NCBI GenBank assembly: GCA_002299555.1
Contig: DBOL01000069.1
Coordinates: forward strand, 1 to 29,326
From: Candidatus Aminicenantes bacterium UBA647
GTDB taxonomy: Bacteria > Acidobacteriota > Aminicenantia > UBA2199
Direction of reading: 5' to 3'
Length of the DNA: 29,326 nt
In this document: positions 1-9,146 of the stretch, one piece after another
How the letters are laid out: every line of letters starts with the position of its first letter
Position numbering within the stretch: the stretch's first letter is position 1
Made by a program: the position numbers and the translations under genes
Notes under the pieces: generated by a model
Databases searched by the model: none
Seen by the model: only the letters and a program-made list of their open reading frames with translations
Told to the model about the DNA's origin: nothing

Positions 1-25
1 TCCTTCGGGGGCGGCCTTTTTTTTT
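1..25 (+). terminator. 3' half of an intrinsic terminator of an upstream gene
   Basis: The window opens in a GC-rich stretch (GGGGGCGGCC at 7-16) followed by nine T residues at 17-25. The pattern is the right arm and U-tract of a rho-independent terminator whose left arm lies outside the window. It separates the first operon here from whatever precedes it. Confidence 0.6.
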
Positions 26-115
26 ATCATAATTTTTTTCATTCATCTATTTCCCATTAAAAAAATGTAGCATGATATTATTACTAATATTGTCTAAAAA
101 TAAAGGAGAATTATT

Positions 116-1756
116 ATGAAAGCATCAGATTTGTTTGTTAAGGCGCTTGAGGCTGAAGGGGTAAAGTATATTTTCGGTGTTCCGGGTGAAGAAAATCTTG
201 ATCTCCTCGATTCAATAAGCAGATCTGGAATAAAATTAATTCTTACCAGACATGAACAGGCTGCGGGGTTCATGGCTGCAACTTTTGGCAGGCTTACGGG
301 AAAGGTAGGGGTTTGCATGTCAACTCTGGGGCCGGGAGCTACGAATCTTGTTACGGCTGCAGCCTATGCACAACTTGGGGGTATGCCTGTTTTGATGATC
401 ACGGGACAAAAACCAATTAAAGCAAGTAAGCAGGGGCAGTTTCAGATAGTGAATGTAGTAGAAATGATGATGCCCCTCACTAAATATACCAGACAGATCG
501 TAAGCAGCAGGAATATTCCAGCCACCATTCGGGAAGCAGTCCGGTTGGCAGAGGAGGAGAAGCCGGGAACTGTACACCTTGAACTCCCTGAGGATGTTGC
601 AATAGAAGAGACTGATGTTGAGATTATAGAAAAAAGCAAAGTAAGAAGGCCTGTCGCAGATGAAAAAGCTATAGCCTCTGCAATTGACCTCTTAGAGCAG
701 TCAGTATCTCCCCTGATATTGATAGGTGCAGGTTCTAACAGAAAAATGACAGGAAAAATGTTGAAGAAACTGATCGAAAAGCTGCAAATACCATTTTTCA
801 GCAGCCAGATGGGGAAAGGTGTTGTTGATGAGAGGAATCCTCTGTTCCTTGGGAATGCAGCTCTTTCTGACAATGACTTTCTGCACTATGCTATAGATAA
901 GTCCGACCTGATAATCAATGTAGGTCATGATGTTATTGAGAAACCCCCTTTTTTCATGGAACATGGCGGGAAAAAAGTAATTCATATCAATTTTTCATCT
1001 GCAGCGGTTGATTCAGTATATTTTCCACAGGTTGAGGTTGTCGGAGATATTGCAAATTCAATTTGGCAATTAACTGAAAGGGCGGAAAAGATGAAACACT
1101 GGGATTTTGAATACTTTTTTAAAGTAAAAGAATTGATCGAGGAAGATATAAGAGAAGGGAATGAAGATGAAAGATTCCCTGTCCTTCCACAAAGGCTGGT
1201 ATATGATGTAAGAAAAGTTATGCCGGAAGATGGAATTATTACTCTTGACAACGGAGTTTACAAGATCTGGTTTGCAAGGAATTACAAAGCATACAAACCT
1301 AATACTATATTACTTGATAATGCCCTTGCAACAATGGGAGCCGGTCTGCCCTCTGCAATAGCAGCCAAGTTGGTATATCCTGACAGAAAAGTAATGGCGA
1401 TTACCGGGGATGGAGGCTTTATGATGAATTCTCAGGAAATAGAGACTGCTGTGAGGCTTGAACTTGATATTGTTATTCTGATACTTAAAGATAATGCATA
1501 CGGGATGATAAAGTGGAAGCAGGAGAACCTGGGACTACCGGATTTCGGATTGGATTTTGGTAATCCTGATTTTGTAAAATATGCTGAAAGTTATGGAGCC
1601 AAAGGACATAGAGCGAATAGTCTGGAAGATCTGGGTAAAATACTGTCAAAGTGCCATAGTTCTAAAGGTGTGCACATCATAGAGATTGAAGTGGATTATT
1701 CTGAAAACAATAAAATTTTAAATAAAATGCTGGTGGAGAAATGCAGTAACTTATAG
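116..1756 (+). CDS. acetolactate synthase-like thiamine-diphosphate enzyme
   Basis: A 546-residue ThDP-dependent enzyme of the acetolactate synthase/pyruvate oxidase family, predicted to be cytoplasmic and to join two pyruvates into acetolactate with CO2 release. The N-terminal Pyr domain carries GVPGEEN at 21-27 and the catalytic glutamate E47 in RHEQAA. The C-terminal PP domain carries the ThDP/Mg motif GDG at 431-433, ending in DNAYGM near 459-464. The closing part (FGNPDFVKYAESYGA, then VDYSEN) resembles catabolic AlsS enzymes such as that of Bacillus more than biosynthetic IlvB. No small regulatory subunit gene is adjacent, which also favours a catabolic or specialised role. The start is set by AAAGGAGAA just upstream of ATG. 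An aldehyde dehydrogenase follows after 23 bases, probably in one operon. A different 2-oxoacid substrate is possible. Confidence 0.85.
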   Translation: MKASDLFVKALEAEGVKYIFGVPGEENLDLLDSISRSGIKLILTRHEQAAGFMAATFGRLTGKVGVCMSTLGPGATNLVTAAAYAQLGGMPVLMITGQKPIKASKQGQFQIVNVVEMMMPLTKYTRQIVSSRNIPATIREAVRLAEEEKPGTVHLELPEDVAIEETDVEIIEKSKVRRPVADEKAIASAIDLLEQSVSPLILIGAGSNRKMTGKMLKKLIEKLQIPFFSSQMGKGVVDERNPLFLGNAALSDNDFLHYAIDKSDLIINVGHDVIEKPPFFMEHGGKKVIHINFSSAAVDSVYFPQVEVVGDIANSIWQLTERAEKMKHWDFEYFFKVKELIEEDIREGNEDERFPVLPQRLVYDVRKVMPEDGIITLDNGVYKIWFARNYKAYKPNTILLDNALATMGAGLPSAIAAKLVYPDRKVMAITGDGGFMMNSQEIETAVRLELDIVILILKDNAYGMIKWKQENLGLPDFGLDFGNPDFVKYAESYGAKGHRANSLEDLGKILSKCHSSKGVHIIEIEVDYSENNKILNKMLVEKCSNL

Positions 1757-1779
1757 ATTAAATTAATAGTGGAGGGGAA

Positions 1780-3207
1780 ATGCTAAAAAAAACTTATCCA
1801 TGTTTCATCGGTAATGAGGCTGTATTACCTAATAAAGATCTGGAAGTGATCGATAAATATACAGGTAAGCTTGCAACAAGAGTTCCGTTAGCTGACAACA
1901 AAATGATAAACAATGCAATAGAACTTGCTGAAAAGTCCAGTAGTGAAGTTGCTTCTTTGCCCTCATATAAAAGGCAGGAGATATTGCATCATTGTGTAAA
2001 ACGGTTCAAGGAGAGATTTGAGGAGCTGGCAATGGCTCTCTGTATAGAAGCAGGGAAGCCAATTCGTGATTCAAGAGGTGAAGTGTCCAGGCTGATCGAT
2101 ACTTTCAGGGTGGCAGCAGAGGAATCTGTCCGTATTACGGGAGAGGTGCTTCCAATGGATATATCTTCACGGGGGAAAGGCTATCGTGGGATGTGGAAGA
2201 GGGTTCCAATAGGATTGTGCTCATTTATAGCTCCATTTAATTTTCCCTTAAATCTGGCTGCACATAAAATTGCCCCGGCTATTGCTGTAGGATGTCCTTT
2301 CATACTGAAGCCTGCAAGTCTTACACCAGTTGGAGCGTTAATAATGGGAGAGATACTTGCCGAAACAGATCTTCCTGCAGGATCATTCTCAATTCTTCCT
2401 TCAAGGAGGGATGGTGCTGCTCTATTCACTGAAGATGAAAGGATTAAAATGTTGAGCTTTACAGGCTCCCCTGATGTCGGCTGGGCTTTGAAATCGCGGG
2501 CAGGTAAAAAGAAGGTTGTCCTTGAGCTGGGCGGAAATGCAGCATGTCTTGTAGATGAGGATGCAGATTTGAATGATACTGTTGACAGGATAGTGTTCGG
2601 GGCCTTTTATCAATCTGGTCAAAGTTGTGTGAGTGTACAGAGGATAATTGTTCATGAAAATATTTATAATGATTTTAAGAATCTACTTGTAGAAGCAACA
2701 TCTAAGCTCAAGAGTGGAGATCCGAAAGATGAAAGTGTTTTCGTCGGGCCTATGATCTCTGAAAATGAAGCCTCCAGATTGAAAATGTGGATTGATTCAG
2801 CGATTGCTTCCGGTGGAAAATTGTTATGTGGCGGGGAACTTAATGGAAATATTCTTGAAGCGACACTATTAGAAGATGTCCCTCCCGAATCAGATATTTG
2901 TATAAAGGAGGCTTTTGGTCCGGTTGCGGTATTATCAAAATTTAAAAGTTTTGATGAAGCTCTTGATGAAATAAATGAAAGTGCCTTCGGATTACAGGCA
3001 GGAGTGTTTACCAGAGATATACATAAAGCAAATAAAGCGTGGGATTCGCTTGATGTTGGCGGAGTTATTATCGGTGATGTCCCCTCATGGAGGGTTGATC
3101 ATATGCCTTACGGTGGTGTGAAGGATAGCGGCCTTGGACGGGAAGGAATCAAGTTTGCAATTGAAGATATGACAGAGATCCGCTTAATGGTGATCCGAGA
3201 TCTATAA
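1780..3207 (+). CDS. NAD(P)-dependent aldehyde dehydrogenase
   Basis: A 475-residue member of the ALDH superfamily, which oxidises an aldehyde to a carboxylate or acyl product using NAD(P)+. The catalytic set is complete: N154 in APFNFPLN, K177 in ILKPAS (cofactor contact), FTGS at 228-231, general base E249 in LELGG and nucleophile C283 in SGQSC. The length matches non-acylating ALDHs of the lactaldehyde/succinate-semialdehyde/GapN group; the exact substrate cannot be read from sequence. GGAGGGG precedes the ATG. Because it sits 23 bases after the acetolactate-synthase-like gene, it may act on an aldehyde produced or consumed by the same pathway, but that is inference. Confidence 0.9.
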   Translation: MLKKTYPCFIGNEAVLPNKDLEVIDKYTGKLATRVPLADNKMINNAIELAEKSSSEVASLPSYKRQEILHHCVKRFKERFEELAMALCIEAGKPIRDSRGEVSRLIDTFRVAAEESVRITGEVLPMDISSRGKGYRGMWKRVPIGLCSFIAPFNFPLNLAAHKIAPAIAVGCPFILKPASLTPVGALIMGEILAETDLPAGSFSILPSRRDGAALFTEDERIKMLSFTGSPDVGWALKSRAGKKKVVLELGGNAACLVDEDADLNDTVDRIVFGAFYQSGQSCVSVQRIIVHENIYNDFKNLLVEATSKLKSGDPKDESVFVGPMISENEASRLKMWIDSAIASGGKLLCGGELNGNILEATLLEDVPPESDICIKEAFGPVAVLSKFKSFDEALDEINESAFGLQAGVFTRDIHKANKAWDSLDVGGVIIGDVPSWRVDHMPYGGVKDSGLGREGIKFAIEDMTEIRLMVIRDL

Positions 3208-3288
3208 AGATAGACCGATCATCAATCTTTCAAGGGGGTTTTAGGAACTTCCGGCTATTAGCCGGGTAAGAGTAATCATCATAAAGCT

Positions 3289-3315
3289 CTTATTCCCCCA
3301 ATTCGGGGGAATAAG
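3289..3315. terminator. stem-loop between convergent genes
   Basis: An 11-bp perfect inverted repeat (3289-3299 with 3305-3315; core CCCCC/GGGGG, loop AATTC) lies between the convergent aldehyde dehydrogenase and HU genes. A smaller hairpin, CCGGCT-ATT-AGCCGG, is at 3251-3265. Neither has a clear T-tract, so they may be weak or factor-assisted terminators or 3'-end protecting structures. Confidence 0.45.
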
Positions 3316-3339
3316 AAACATATGCTTTATGGTTTGTTC

Positions 3340-3633
3340 TTATTTGCTTACTCTGTCTTTGAGAGTCTTTCCTGCTTTGAATGTAGGATAATTCTTCGCA
3401 GCGATTTGAATCTTTTGTCCGGTTTTAGGGTTAATTCCGGTACGTGCTTTCCTGGCAACTGTTTTGAAAACTCCAAAGCCCGGAATTGTAACTTTTCTAC
3501 CAGCATCAAGTTCGACAGCAATGATACCTTCGCCGGGTTTTGCATTAAAAATTGCATTTACTGCAGCTTCGGAATCTTTCTGGGTTAAACCCGTTTTCTT
3601 TGCCAGTTTTTGAATAAGTTCTGTTTTGTTCAT
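3340..3633 (-). CDS. HU/IHF-family nucleoid-associated DNA-binding protein
   Basis: A 97-residue histone-like protein that bends and compacts DNA as a dimer. It shows the whole HU family pattern: N-terminal helical part (MNKTELIQKLAKKTGL), GFGVF at 52-56, and the beta-arm with RKARTGINPKTG at 61-72, including the DNA-intercalating proline in INPKTG. Two in-frame ATGs exist, at 3639 and 3633. AGGAGG (3641-3646 on the minus strand) is only one or two bases from the first but seven from the second, and HU proteins normally begin MNKTELI, so I take 3633 as the start. It is preceded by an AT-rich leader with a short palindrome. HU versus IHF subunit cannot be settled from one copy. Confidence 0.93.
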   Translation of the reverse strand: MNKTELIQKLAKKTGLTQKDSEAAVNAIFNAKPGEGIIAVELDAGRKVTIPGFGVFKTVARKARTGINPKTGQKIQIAAKNYPTFKAGKTLKDRVSK

Positions 3634-3694
3634 AGTCATTCCTCCTAATTTATTCTCAAGCCTCCATCAAGGCCCAATCTCCACCACTTAATAT

Positions 3695-3709
3695 TGTCAA
3701 TATATGACA
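3695..3709. promoter_or_regulatory. 15-bp palindrome upstream of the HU gene
   Basis: TGTCA-ATATA-TGACA is a perfect inverted repeat in the very AT-rich leader (3647-3829) of the HU gene, about 60 bases before its start. On the coding (minus) strand it contains TTGACA, so it could be a -35 element, an operator, or both. I found no convincing matching -10 element at the right distance. Confidence 0.3.
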
Positions 3710-3829
3710 CTATTATTAAAACAAAAAAATAAATTTTTATCTACAAAAAACAAACAAAATTTTTTTTTCAATATTAACATAAAATAAGCAAAAGTCAATA
3801 CCAGACAGGGAATTCGCTATTTGTAAATT

Positions 3830-4936
3830 TTATTTTCCGTATCCTGTGTAGCCTGCCCGGTTTATATCATTGACAGTTTTCAAACGGACCGGAGGTTTTA
3901 GTTCTGCTGCCAGAAAATTATATATTTTCAATCTTATTTTTTTTGACATCAGGAGATCCAATCTGTCAAAACTGTGTCCTCCTGGAGCATTTTTGAAAAT
4001 TTTATATTCAAATTTTTTTCCTGCTGCTTTTAAAGATTTTATGAGATGCTCAACCTCCAGAACATTTACATCTTCATCAGAGGTGTTTGTGTGAATAAGA
4101 AGAGGTGTTTTTAGTTTTTCAGCATTCCATGCTGGAGATCTTCTCCTGTATTCATTGACATCCTGATTTGCTGTTTTACCGATATGATATGGTGCTGAAT
4201 ATAAATCTCTATAGCTGTCTGTCATATATCCCATTCTTGCAATCAGGTCGCTGACAGGGACTCCGGCATACGCGACCTTGTAATTTTGAGGATAATTAAA
4301 AATATTCATGAGTGTGATCAGACCACCATGACTCCATCCCAGGATTCCCACTCTCTCCTTGTCTATAAATGGATAATTTTTCAGCATATATTTTCTGCTT
4401 TCATTGGCATCTTCAACCTCTTTTCCGCCATAATCGATCAATTCGTAGATTCCTTTACCATACCCTGTACTCCCCCTATATTCCGGGGCGATTACTATAT
4501 ACTTCTGAGCCATCAGTTCTCTTATAATATGAGTATAATAGGTGCTGAAATTGCTGTGGACCCCGCCATGAGGGAATATCAGCAGAGGATATTTTTTTTT
4601 CGTATCGATCCGTCTCGGAATAAAAATATAAGAATAAAATTTTACCGGATTTTTGGCACCCATTGCTGTAGGATTTTTCACATTAGCCGGTGGAGGTCCC
4701 GTATGTCTCACCTTATCTATATGGGCTATATCACCCACTTTGTTGTACCATAGAATATCATCAGAAATTTTTTCAATTGTATCGAGTCTGTGCCTTAAAG
4801 AGTTTATTGAAGATAAAAGTTTATCAAGTTTCTTATTTACCCCGTCATTGTTCTGATCTGCCGAAAATACAGAATTATGTAAAATCATTATCGATATAAA
4901 AATTGAAATAAATATTATTGTTGATCTGTTTTTCAA
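3830..4936 (-). CDS. exported S9-type prolyl oligopeptidase/esterase (alpha/beta hydrolase)
   Basis: A 368-residue secreted serine hydrolase of the S9 / acyl-aminoacyl peptidase type. Residues 1-25 form a signal peptide (basic start, long Ile/Phe core, likely cut near VFSA). A helical linker follows at 33-65, then the alpha/beta-hydrolase fold: oxyanion-region HGG at 123-125, YRGSTGYG at 153-160, nucleophile S202 in GWSHGG, D287 in SDEDV and H321 in GGHSF, giving a complete triad. The large beta-propeller of full prolyl oligopeptidases is missing; only a short helical N-terminal region replaces it. The start is TTG at 4936, supported by AGGAGG (4942-4947) with a five-base spacer and no ATG nearby. 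It is divergent from the AlkP operon. Peptidase versus esterase activity is uncertain. Confidence 0.82.
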   Translation of the reverse strand: MKNRSTIIFISIFISIMILHNSVFSADQNNDGVNKKLDKLLSSINSLRHRLDTIEKISDDILWYNKVGDIAHIDKVRHTGPPPANVKNPTAMGAKNPVKFYSYIFIPRRIDTKKKYPLLIFPHGGVHSNFSTYYTHIIRELMAQKYIVIAPEYRGSTGYGKGIYELIDYGGKEVEDANESRKYMLKNYPFIDKERVGILGWSHGGLITLMNIFNYPQNYKVAYAGVPVSDLIARMGYMTDSYRDLYSAPYHIGKTANQDVNEYRRRSPAWNAEKLKTPLLIHTNTSDEDVNVLEVEHLIKSLKAAGKKFEYKIFKNAPGGHSFDRLDLLMSKKIRLKIYNFLAAELKPPVRLKTVNDINRAGYTGYGK

Positions 4937-5037
4937 ATTTGCCTCCTGTTTCTAATAAGATTCTAATTAAAATGATATAAAAGTTCAACGTAAACAAAAT
5001 AATATGATGTCTATTAAAGTGCCGAAAAATGTTAGGG

Positions 5038-5066
5038 TAGACTAAAATTTTCGAATATGGTAAAAT
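5038..5066 (+). promoter_or_regulatory. sigma70-type promoter, possibly giving a leaderless mRNA
   Basis: TAGACT (5038-5043), a 17-base spacer and TAAAAT (5061-5066) form a plausible sigma70 promoter. Its expected start point is seven bases past the -10, at the A of the ATG at 5073. No Shine-Dalgarno sequence is present before that ATG. Confidence 0.45.
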
Positions 5067-5072
5067 ACGGTC

Positions 5073-7160
5073 ATGAAAAAAAGAAACTTTTTAATTATAC
5101 TAATAATAATATTAACTATACCGGTAAGTGCCTATGTTGGCCCCGGGGCGGGATTTGCATTTGCAGGATCCTTTCTGTTCATTTTTGTTGCATTTTTCCT
5201 TGCGATCTTTAACTTTCTGACTTTTCCTATAAGAGCATTTTTCCAGTTTCTTAAAAGGATAAAGACATTGAAGAATGCGAAATTCAAGAGGACTGTGATA
5301 ATTGGTTTTGACGGTATGGATTACAATCGCCTTAATATGTTCATGAAAGAAGGAGAGAAATTTCCCAACTTTGAAAAACTGATGGCGGACGGTACATTTG
5401 CACCACTTCAAAGTACAGAGCCTCCGATATCACCAGTTGCATGGTCATCATTTTCGACAGGAGTAAATCCGGGGAAACACAATATTTTTGATTTCCTTGC
5501 AACCGACAGAAATACTTACATGCCGAAGATGTCAGGATCTGAAATTATTCCTCCGAAAAAGATCCTGAAGATAGGAAAATATGTTTTCCCTCTTTCCAAA
5601 GCGAAAGTGGAATTAATGAGAAAGAGCAAAAGTTTCTGGAAGATTGTCAGCAGTAAGGGGATATTCTCGTCAGTTTTAAGAATTCCTTATTCATTCCCAC
5701 CAGAAAAATTCTACGGCCTTATGCTTTCAGGACTGGGGACTCCGGATCTGAGGGGGACTCAGGGAAGTTTTAGTTTTTATTCTAATGAGAAAAAGACAGA
5801 TACAGGGATAACAGAAGGTGTGATCCAGGAAGTTGCTGAAGTTTCGGAAGGTACTTATAACGCAGTCCTTAAGGGGCCGGGTAATCCTTTTGTTAAAAGC
5901 AGTCCCTTGTTGGAAGAGAAATTTTCAATTACACTTGATAAAGAGAAGAATGGAGCAAAGATAAAGATCGGCAGAGATGAGTTCTTTCTTGAGAAAGGCA
6001 AGATCACTGACTGGAAAAAAGTTAGTTTCAAGGCGGGGTTCATAAGGATCTCAGGTATAGCTCAATTTTTTCTTGAGGATCTTGATCCGTTGAAGCTGTA
6101 TATATCGCCAATAAATATTGATCCCGGTTCTCCTTCAATGTCGATATCTCACCCTAAAATATTTTCCGTCTATCTTTCAAAACTTATCGGCGGGTATGCT
6201 ACTCTCGGAATGGCTGAAGATACATGGGCGCTGAATGAGAGGGTTTTATCAGAGGATGGTTTTATTCAACAGGTATATTCGTATCAGGAAGAGAGAGAAA
6301 AAATGTTCTGGGATACGTTTAAAAAGTTTAAAAGGGGGCTTCTTGTTCAGGTTTATGAGGAGACAGACAGGATCCAGCATATGTTCTGGAGATATCTGAG
6401 TGATTCAGGATCGCCTGCAGATAAACCCTCTAAAGAAGATCACATCGTTAATGCAATTAAACTGAGCTATAAGAGGATGGATGATTTTCTCGGAAGGCTT
6501 ATGCCTAAACTCGGGAAGAACGATCTTCTTATGATCGTCTCTGATCATGGATTTAATAAAGTTAACAGGGATTTTCATCTTAACTCCTGGCTTCACAAAG
6601 AGGGGTATCTTGTTCTTAAGGATGGAAAGACCAGCAGTGATAAATTCTACAAGGATGTCGACTGGTCGAAGTCAAAAGCTTACGGACAGGGACTTCATGG
6701 TATATTCGTCAACATGAAGGGGAGAGAAAGGCTTGGTATTGTCTATCCCGGAAAAGAAGCAGAAGATCTCAAGGCAGAGATCCAACAGAAATTAAAAGAT
6801 CTAAAAGATATAGAAAAGGATGATGTTATTGCAAAAGGTGTTTATAAAAGGGAAGAGCTTTATAAGGGCCCGTATACAAAAAACGCTCCGGACATTGTGA
6901 TTGGATACAATCTCGGGTACAGAGTTTCACCGGAATCGGCTGTCAATTATGTCGGTGATACGATAGTCTCGGATAATACAAGAATGTGGAGCGGTGATCA
7001 TTCATTTACAAGGGCATTTGTTCCCGGAATATTCTTTTGTAATAAGAAGATCGGGACAAAACATCCCTCTATCATGGATATCTCTCCAACGATTCTTTCT
7101 GCTTTCGGTATAAAAAAACCGTCTTTTATCGACGGCAAAGATCTGGAGGTAGTAGCATGA
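5073..7160 (+). CDS. membrane-anchored AlkP-superfamily phosphohydrolase (COG3379-like)
   Basis: A 695-residue member of the alkaline phosphatase/nucleotide pyrophosphatase superfamily (metal-dependent phosphodiester or phosphomonoester hydrolase, phosphotransferase or mutase). Residues 1-20 are a hydrophobic signal-like segment, followed by YVGPGAGFAF and a second membrane segment at about 31-55, then a basic stretch (RAFFQFLKRIKTLK). The catalytic domain starts near 74 with metal ligand D80 in IIGFDGMD; nucleophile candidate S120 lies in PPISPVAWSSF, DH ligands are D491/H492 in VSDHGF and H643 is in SGDHS. An insert of about 230-330 residues looks beta-rich. Positive charge after the second segment suggests that the enzyme domain faces the cytoplasm. 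The stop overlaps the next start (ATGA). The substrate is unknown. Confidence 0.85.
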   Translation: MKKRNFLIILIIILTIPVSAYVGPGAGFAFAGSFLFIFVAFFLAIFNFLTFPIRAFFQFLKRIKTLKNAKFKRTVIIGFDGMDYNRLNMFMKEGEKFPNFEKLMADGTFAPLQSTEPPISPVAWSSFSTGVNPGKHNIFDFLATDRNTYMPKMSGSEIIPPKKILKIGKYVFPLSKAKVELMRKSKSFWKIVSSKGIFSSVLRIPYSFPPEKFYGLMLSGLGTPDLRGTQGSFSFYSNEKKTDTGITEGVIQEVAEVSEGTYNAVLKGPGNPFVKSSPLLEEKFSITLDKEKNGAKIKIGRDEFFLEKGKITDWKKVSFKAGFIRISGIAQFFLEDLDPLKLYISPINIDPGSPSMSISHPKIFSVYLSKLIGGYATLGMAEDTWALNERVLSEDGFIQQVYSYQEEREKMFWDTFKKFKRGLLVQVYEETDRIQHMFWRYLSDSGSPADKPSKEDHIVNAIKLSYKRMDDFLGRLMPKLGKNDLLMIVSDHGFNKVNRDFHLNSWLHKEGYLVLKDGKTSSDKFYKDVDWSKSKAYGQGLHGIFVNMKGRERLGIVYPGKEAEDLKAEIQQKLKDLKDIEKDDVIAKGVYKREELYKGPYTKNAPDIVIGYNLGYRVSPESAVNYVGDTIVSDNTRMWSGDHSFTRAFVPGIFFCNKKIGTKHPSIMDISPTILSAFGIKKPSFIDGKDLEVVA

Positions 7161-9136
7161 AAAGAAGAGATTTTATAAAAAGTACAGGTACAATTGTAGC
7201 TGCATCACCATTTATGAATTTTGGTGCCGGAATAAAAAATAATAAAAAAATGCTGGTCCTTGGATTCGATGGGATGGATCCGATGATAGCCTATGATATG
7301 ATCCAGAGAGGAGAACTTCCCAATCTTAAGAGACTCGCACAGAGTGGGGTTTTTTCTATGATGAGGACAACAATTCCACCTCAGAGTCCTGTAGCCTGGG
7401 GCAGTTTTATCACAGGCGCTGATCCCGGCAAATACGGATTGTTTGATTTTGTTCATCGTGATCCGGAGACTTATTTCCCGATAACATCTGGTGCAGAAAC
7501 GATACCGGCTAGTCTCAATATTAAGATCGGAAAATATAAGATCCCTCTGAAGCCGGGAAAGATCGTTCCTAAACGTGAAGGGAAAGCTTTCTGGGATTAT
7601 CTTGAGGAGAAAGATGTAGAAGCGACAATATTCAAGATCCCTTCAAATTATCCTCCTTCAAAATCAAAGCAGAGAACTATTGCAGGAATGGGAACTCCGG
7701 ATATTCATGGGACATATGGAATATCCACTCTATATACTTCTGACGAAGAAGAAGCGATGAAAGATATCACACCGAATAATCTCTTCTATGCATATCTTAA
7801 TGAGGAGAATGTGCTCGAAGATGGAGAGATCCTGGGCCCTGTGAATGATCTTGTTGAAAATGGAGAGAAGACTAAAGTCTCTTTCAAGGTTTTTGTTGAT
7901 AAAGAGAATAAAACAGCCAGAATTGATGTTGATGGCAAAGAGATACTTATTGCAGAGAAGGAATATTCAGACTGGGTAGAGATCGATTTTCCCCTGATAA
8001 AAGGTGTAAGCAGTATAACGGGGATGGTGAAATTCTATATGATGGATATTGAAAAGAGTTTCAGACTTTATATTTCACCAATTCATATAAGCCCGAAAAC
8101 CCCTGCTGTTGAAATTAGCACACCTCCGGAATATGCTGAGGAATTAGCAAAGAAAGTGGGGTTATTTCATACAATAGGACTTCCGGCAGATACAAAAGCT
8201 CTTAGTCAGGAAACTTTCGGAGTTGAAGAATTTCTGACACAATCCAACTCAGTGTTTGATGAAAGCAAGAAATTGTTCGGATATGAGTATGAAAAATTCC
8301 TCAATAAGAAAAATGGATTCCTGTTTTTCTATTTCGGATCATTAGATCAGGGTCAGCATATGCTCTGGGCATTAACTGATAAGGATCATCCTTACTACCA
8401 TCCGGAAGAGGCAAAGAGATTCGGGTATATGAAAGAAGAGCTTTATCGTATGCATGATCGAATTCTTGGAGATGTTTTGAATACGATGCCTAAAGATATG
8501 GGACTGATAGTTCTCTCGGATCATGGATTCGGAACTTTCAGGAGAAAAGTAAACCTCAACACTTTCTTATTTAATGAAGGATATTTGAAATTTGGTGTCA
8601 ATGAGATTGATACAGAGATATCACTATTTGATGATTATAGTGAATATGACTGGGGGAATACAAAAGCTTATGCTGTTGGACTGAATGGGTTGTATCTGAA
8701 CATGAAAGGGCGAGAGTCACAGGGAATTGTGACCAAAGGAGAAAGGCGTAAACTTCTTGAAGAGCTCCAGGGGAAAATACAGCAGATTAGAGACCCTGAA
8801 AACGGGAGGCAGGTAATTTCAGAGGCTTTCATCACTGAAGATCATTTCTCACCTGATTTCCTGATTAGATCACCGGATATTATTCTCGGATTCAACAGAG
8901 GATACAGGTCAAGCGATTCATCTGCTCTGGGTGGTGCAACAAGAGAAATGGTTACGAACAATATGAACTGGTGGGCGGGAGATCATTGTATAAACCCGAG
9001 GCACGTACCGGCGAGTTTCTTTTCAAATTTCCCGATTAACAAAAAGATCCCGTCTATTAAAGATATGGCGCCTACAATATTGAATTATTTTGGAATAAAT
9101 GAAACTCCGACTATGAATGGAGATTCTTTAATTTAG
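7157..9136 (+). CDS. Tat-exported AlkP-superfamily phosphohydrolase (COG3379-like)
   Basis: A 659-residue paralogue of the preceding gene, overlapping it by four bases. It begins with a twin-arginine motif, KRRDFIK at 2-8, and a short weakly hydrophobic stretch, suggesting export of the folded metalloenzyme by the Tat pathway. The catalytic elements match its neighbour: D38 in LGFDGMD, S75 in PPQSPVAW, D455/H456 in LSDHGF and D609/H610 in GDHC. It lacks the membrane segments of the first copy. The pair shares conserved internal signatures (GTPDIHGT here, GTPDLRGT there), so they come from a gene duplication followed by relocation. Phosphatase, phosphodiesterase and phosphoglycerol-transferase activities are all possible. 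Confidence 0.85.
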   Translation: MKRRDFIKSTGTIVAASPFMNFGAGIKNNKKMLVLGFDGMDPMIAYDMIQRGELPNLKRLAQSGVFSMMRTTIPPQSPVAWGSFITGADPGKYGLFDFVHRDPETYFPITSGAETIPASLNIKIGKYKIPLKPGKIVPKREGKAFWDYLEEKDVEATIFKIPSNYPPSKSKQRTIAGMGTPDIHGTYGISTLYTSDEEEAMKDITPNNLFYAYLNEENVLEDGEILGPVNDLVENGEKTKVSFKVFVDKENKTARIDVDGKEILIAEKEYSDWVEIDFPLIKGVSSITGMVKFYMMDIEKSFRLYISPIHISPKTPAVEISTPPEYAEELAKKVGLFHTIGLPADTKALSQETFGVEEFLTQSNSVFDESKKLFGYEYEKFLNKKNGFLFFYFGSLDQGQHMLWALTDKDHPYYHPEEAKRFGYMKEELYRMHDRILGDVLNTMPKDMGLIVLSDHGFGTFRRKVNLNTFLFNEGYLKFGVNEIDTEISLFDDYSEYDWGNTKAYAVGLNGLYLNMKGRESQGIVTKGERRKLLEELQGKIQQIRDPENGRQVISEAFITEDHFSPDFLIRSPDIILGFNRGYRSSDSSALGGATREMVTNNMNWWAGDHCINPRHVPASFFSNFPINKKIPSIKDMAPTILNYFGINETPTMNGDSLI

Positions 9137-9146
9137 GAGAAAAAAA

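Noticed and set aside
3322..3588. Plus-strand frame over the HU gene
   Set aside because: It is antisense to a certain HU gene and has no homology-like features.
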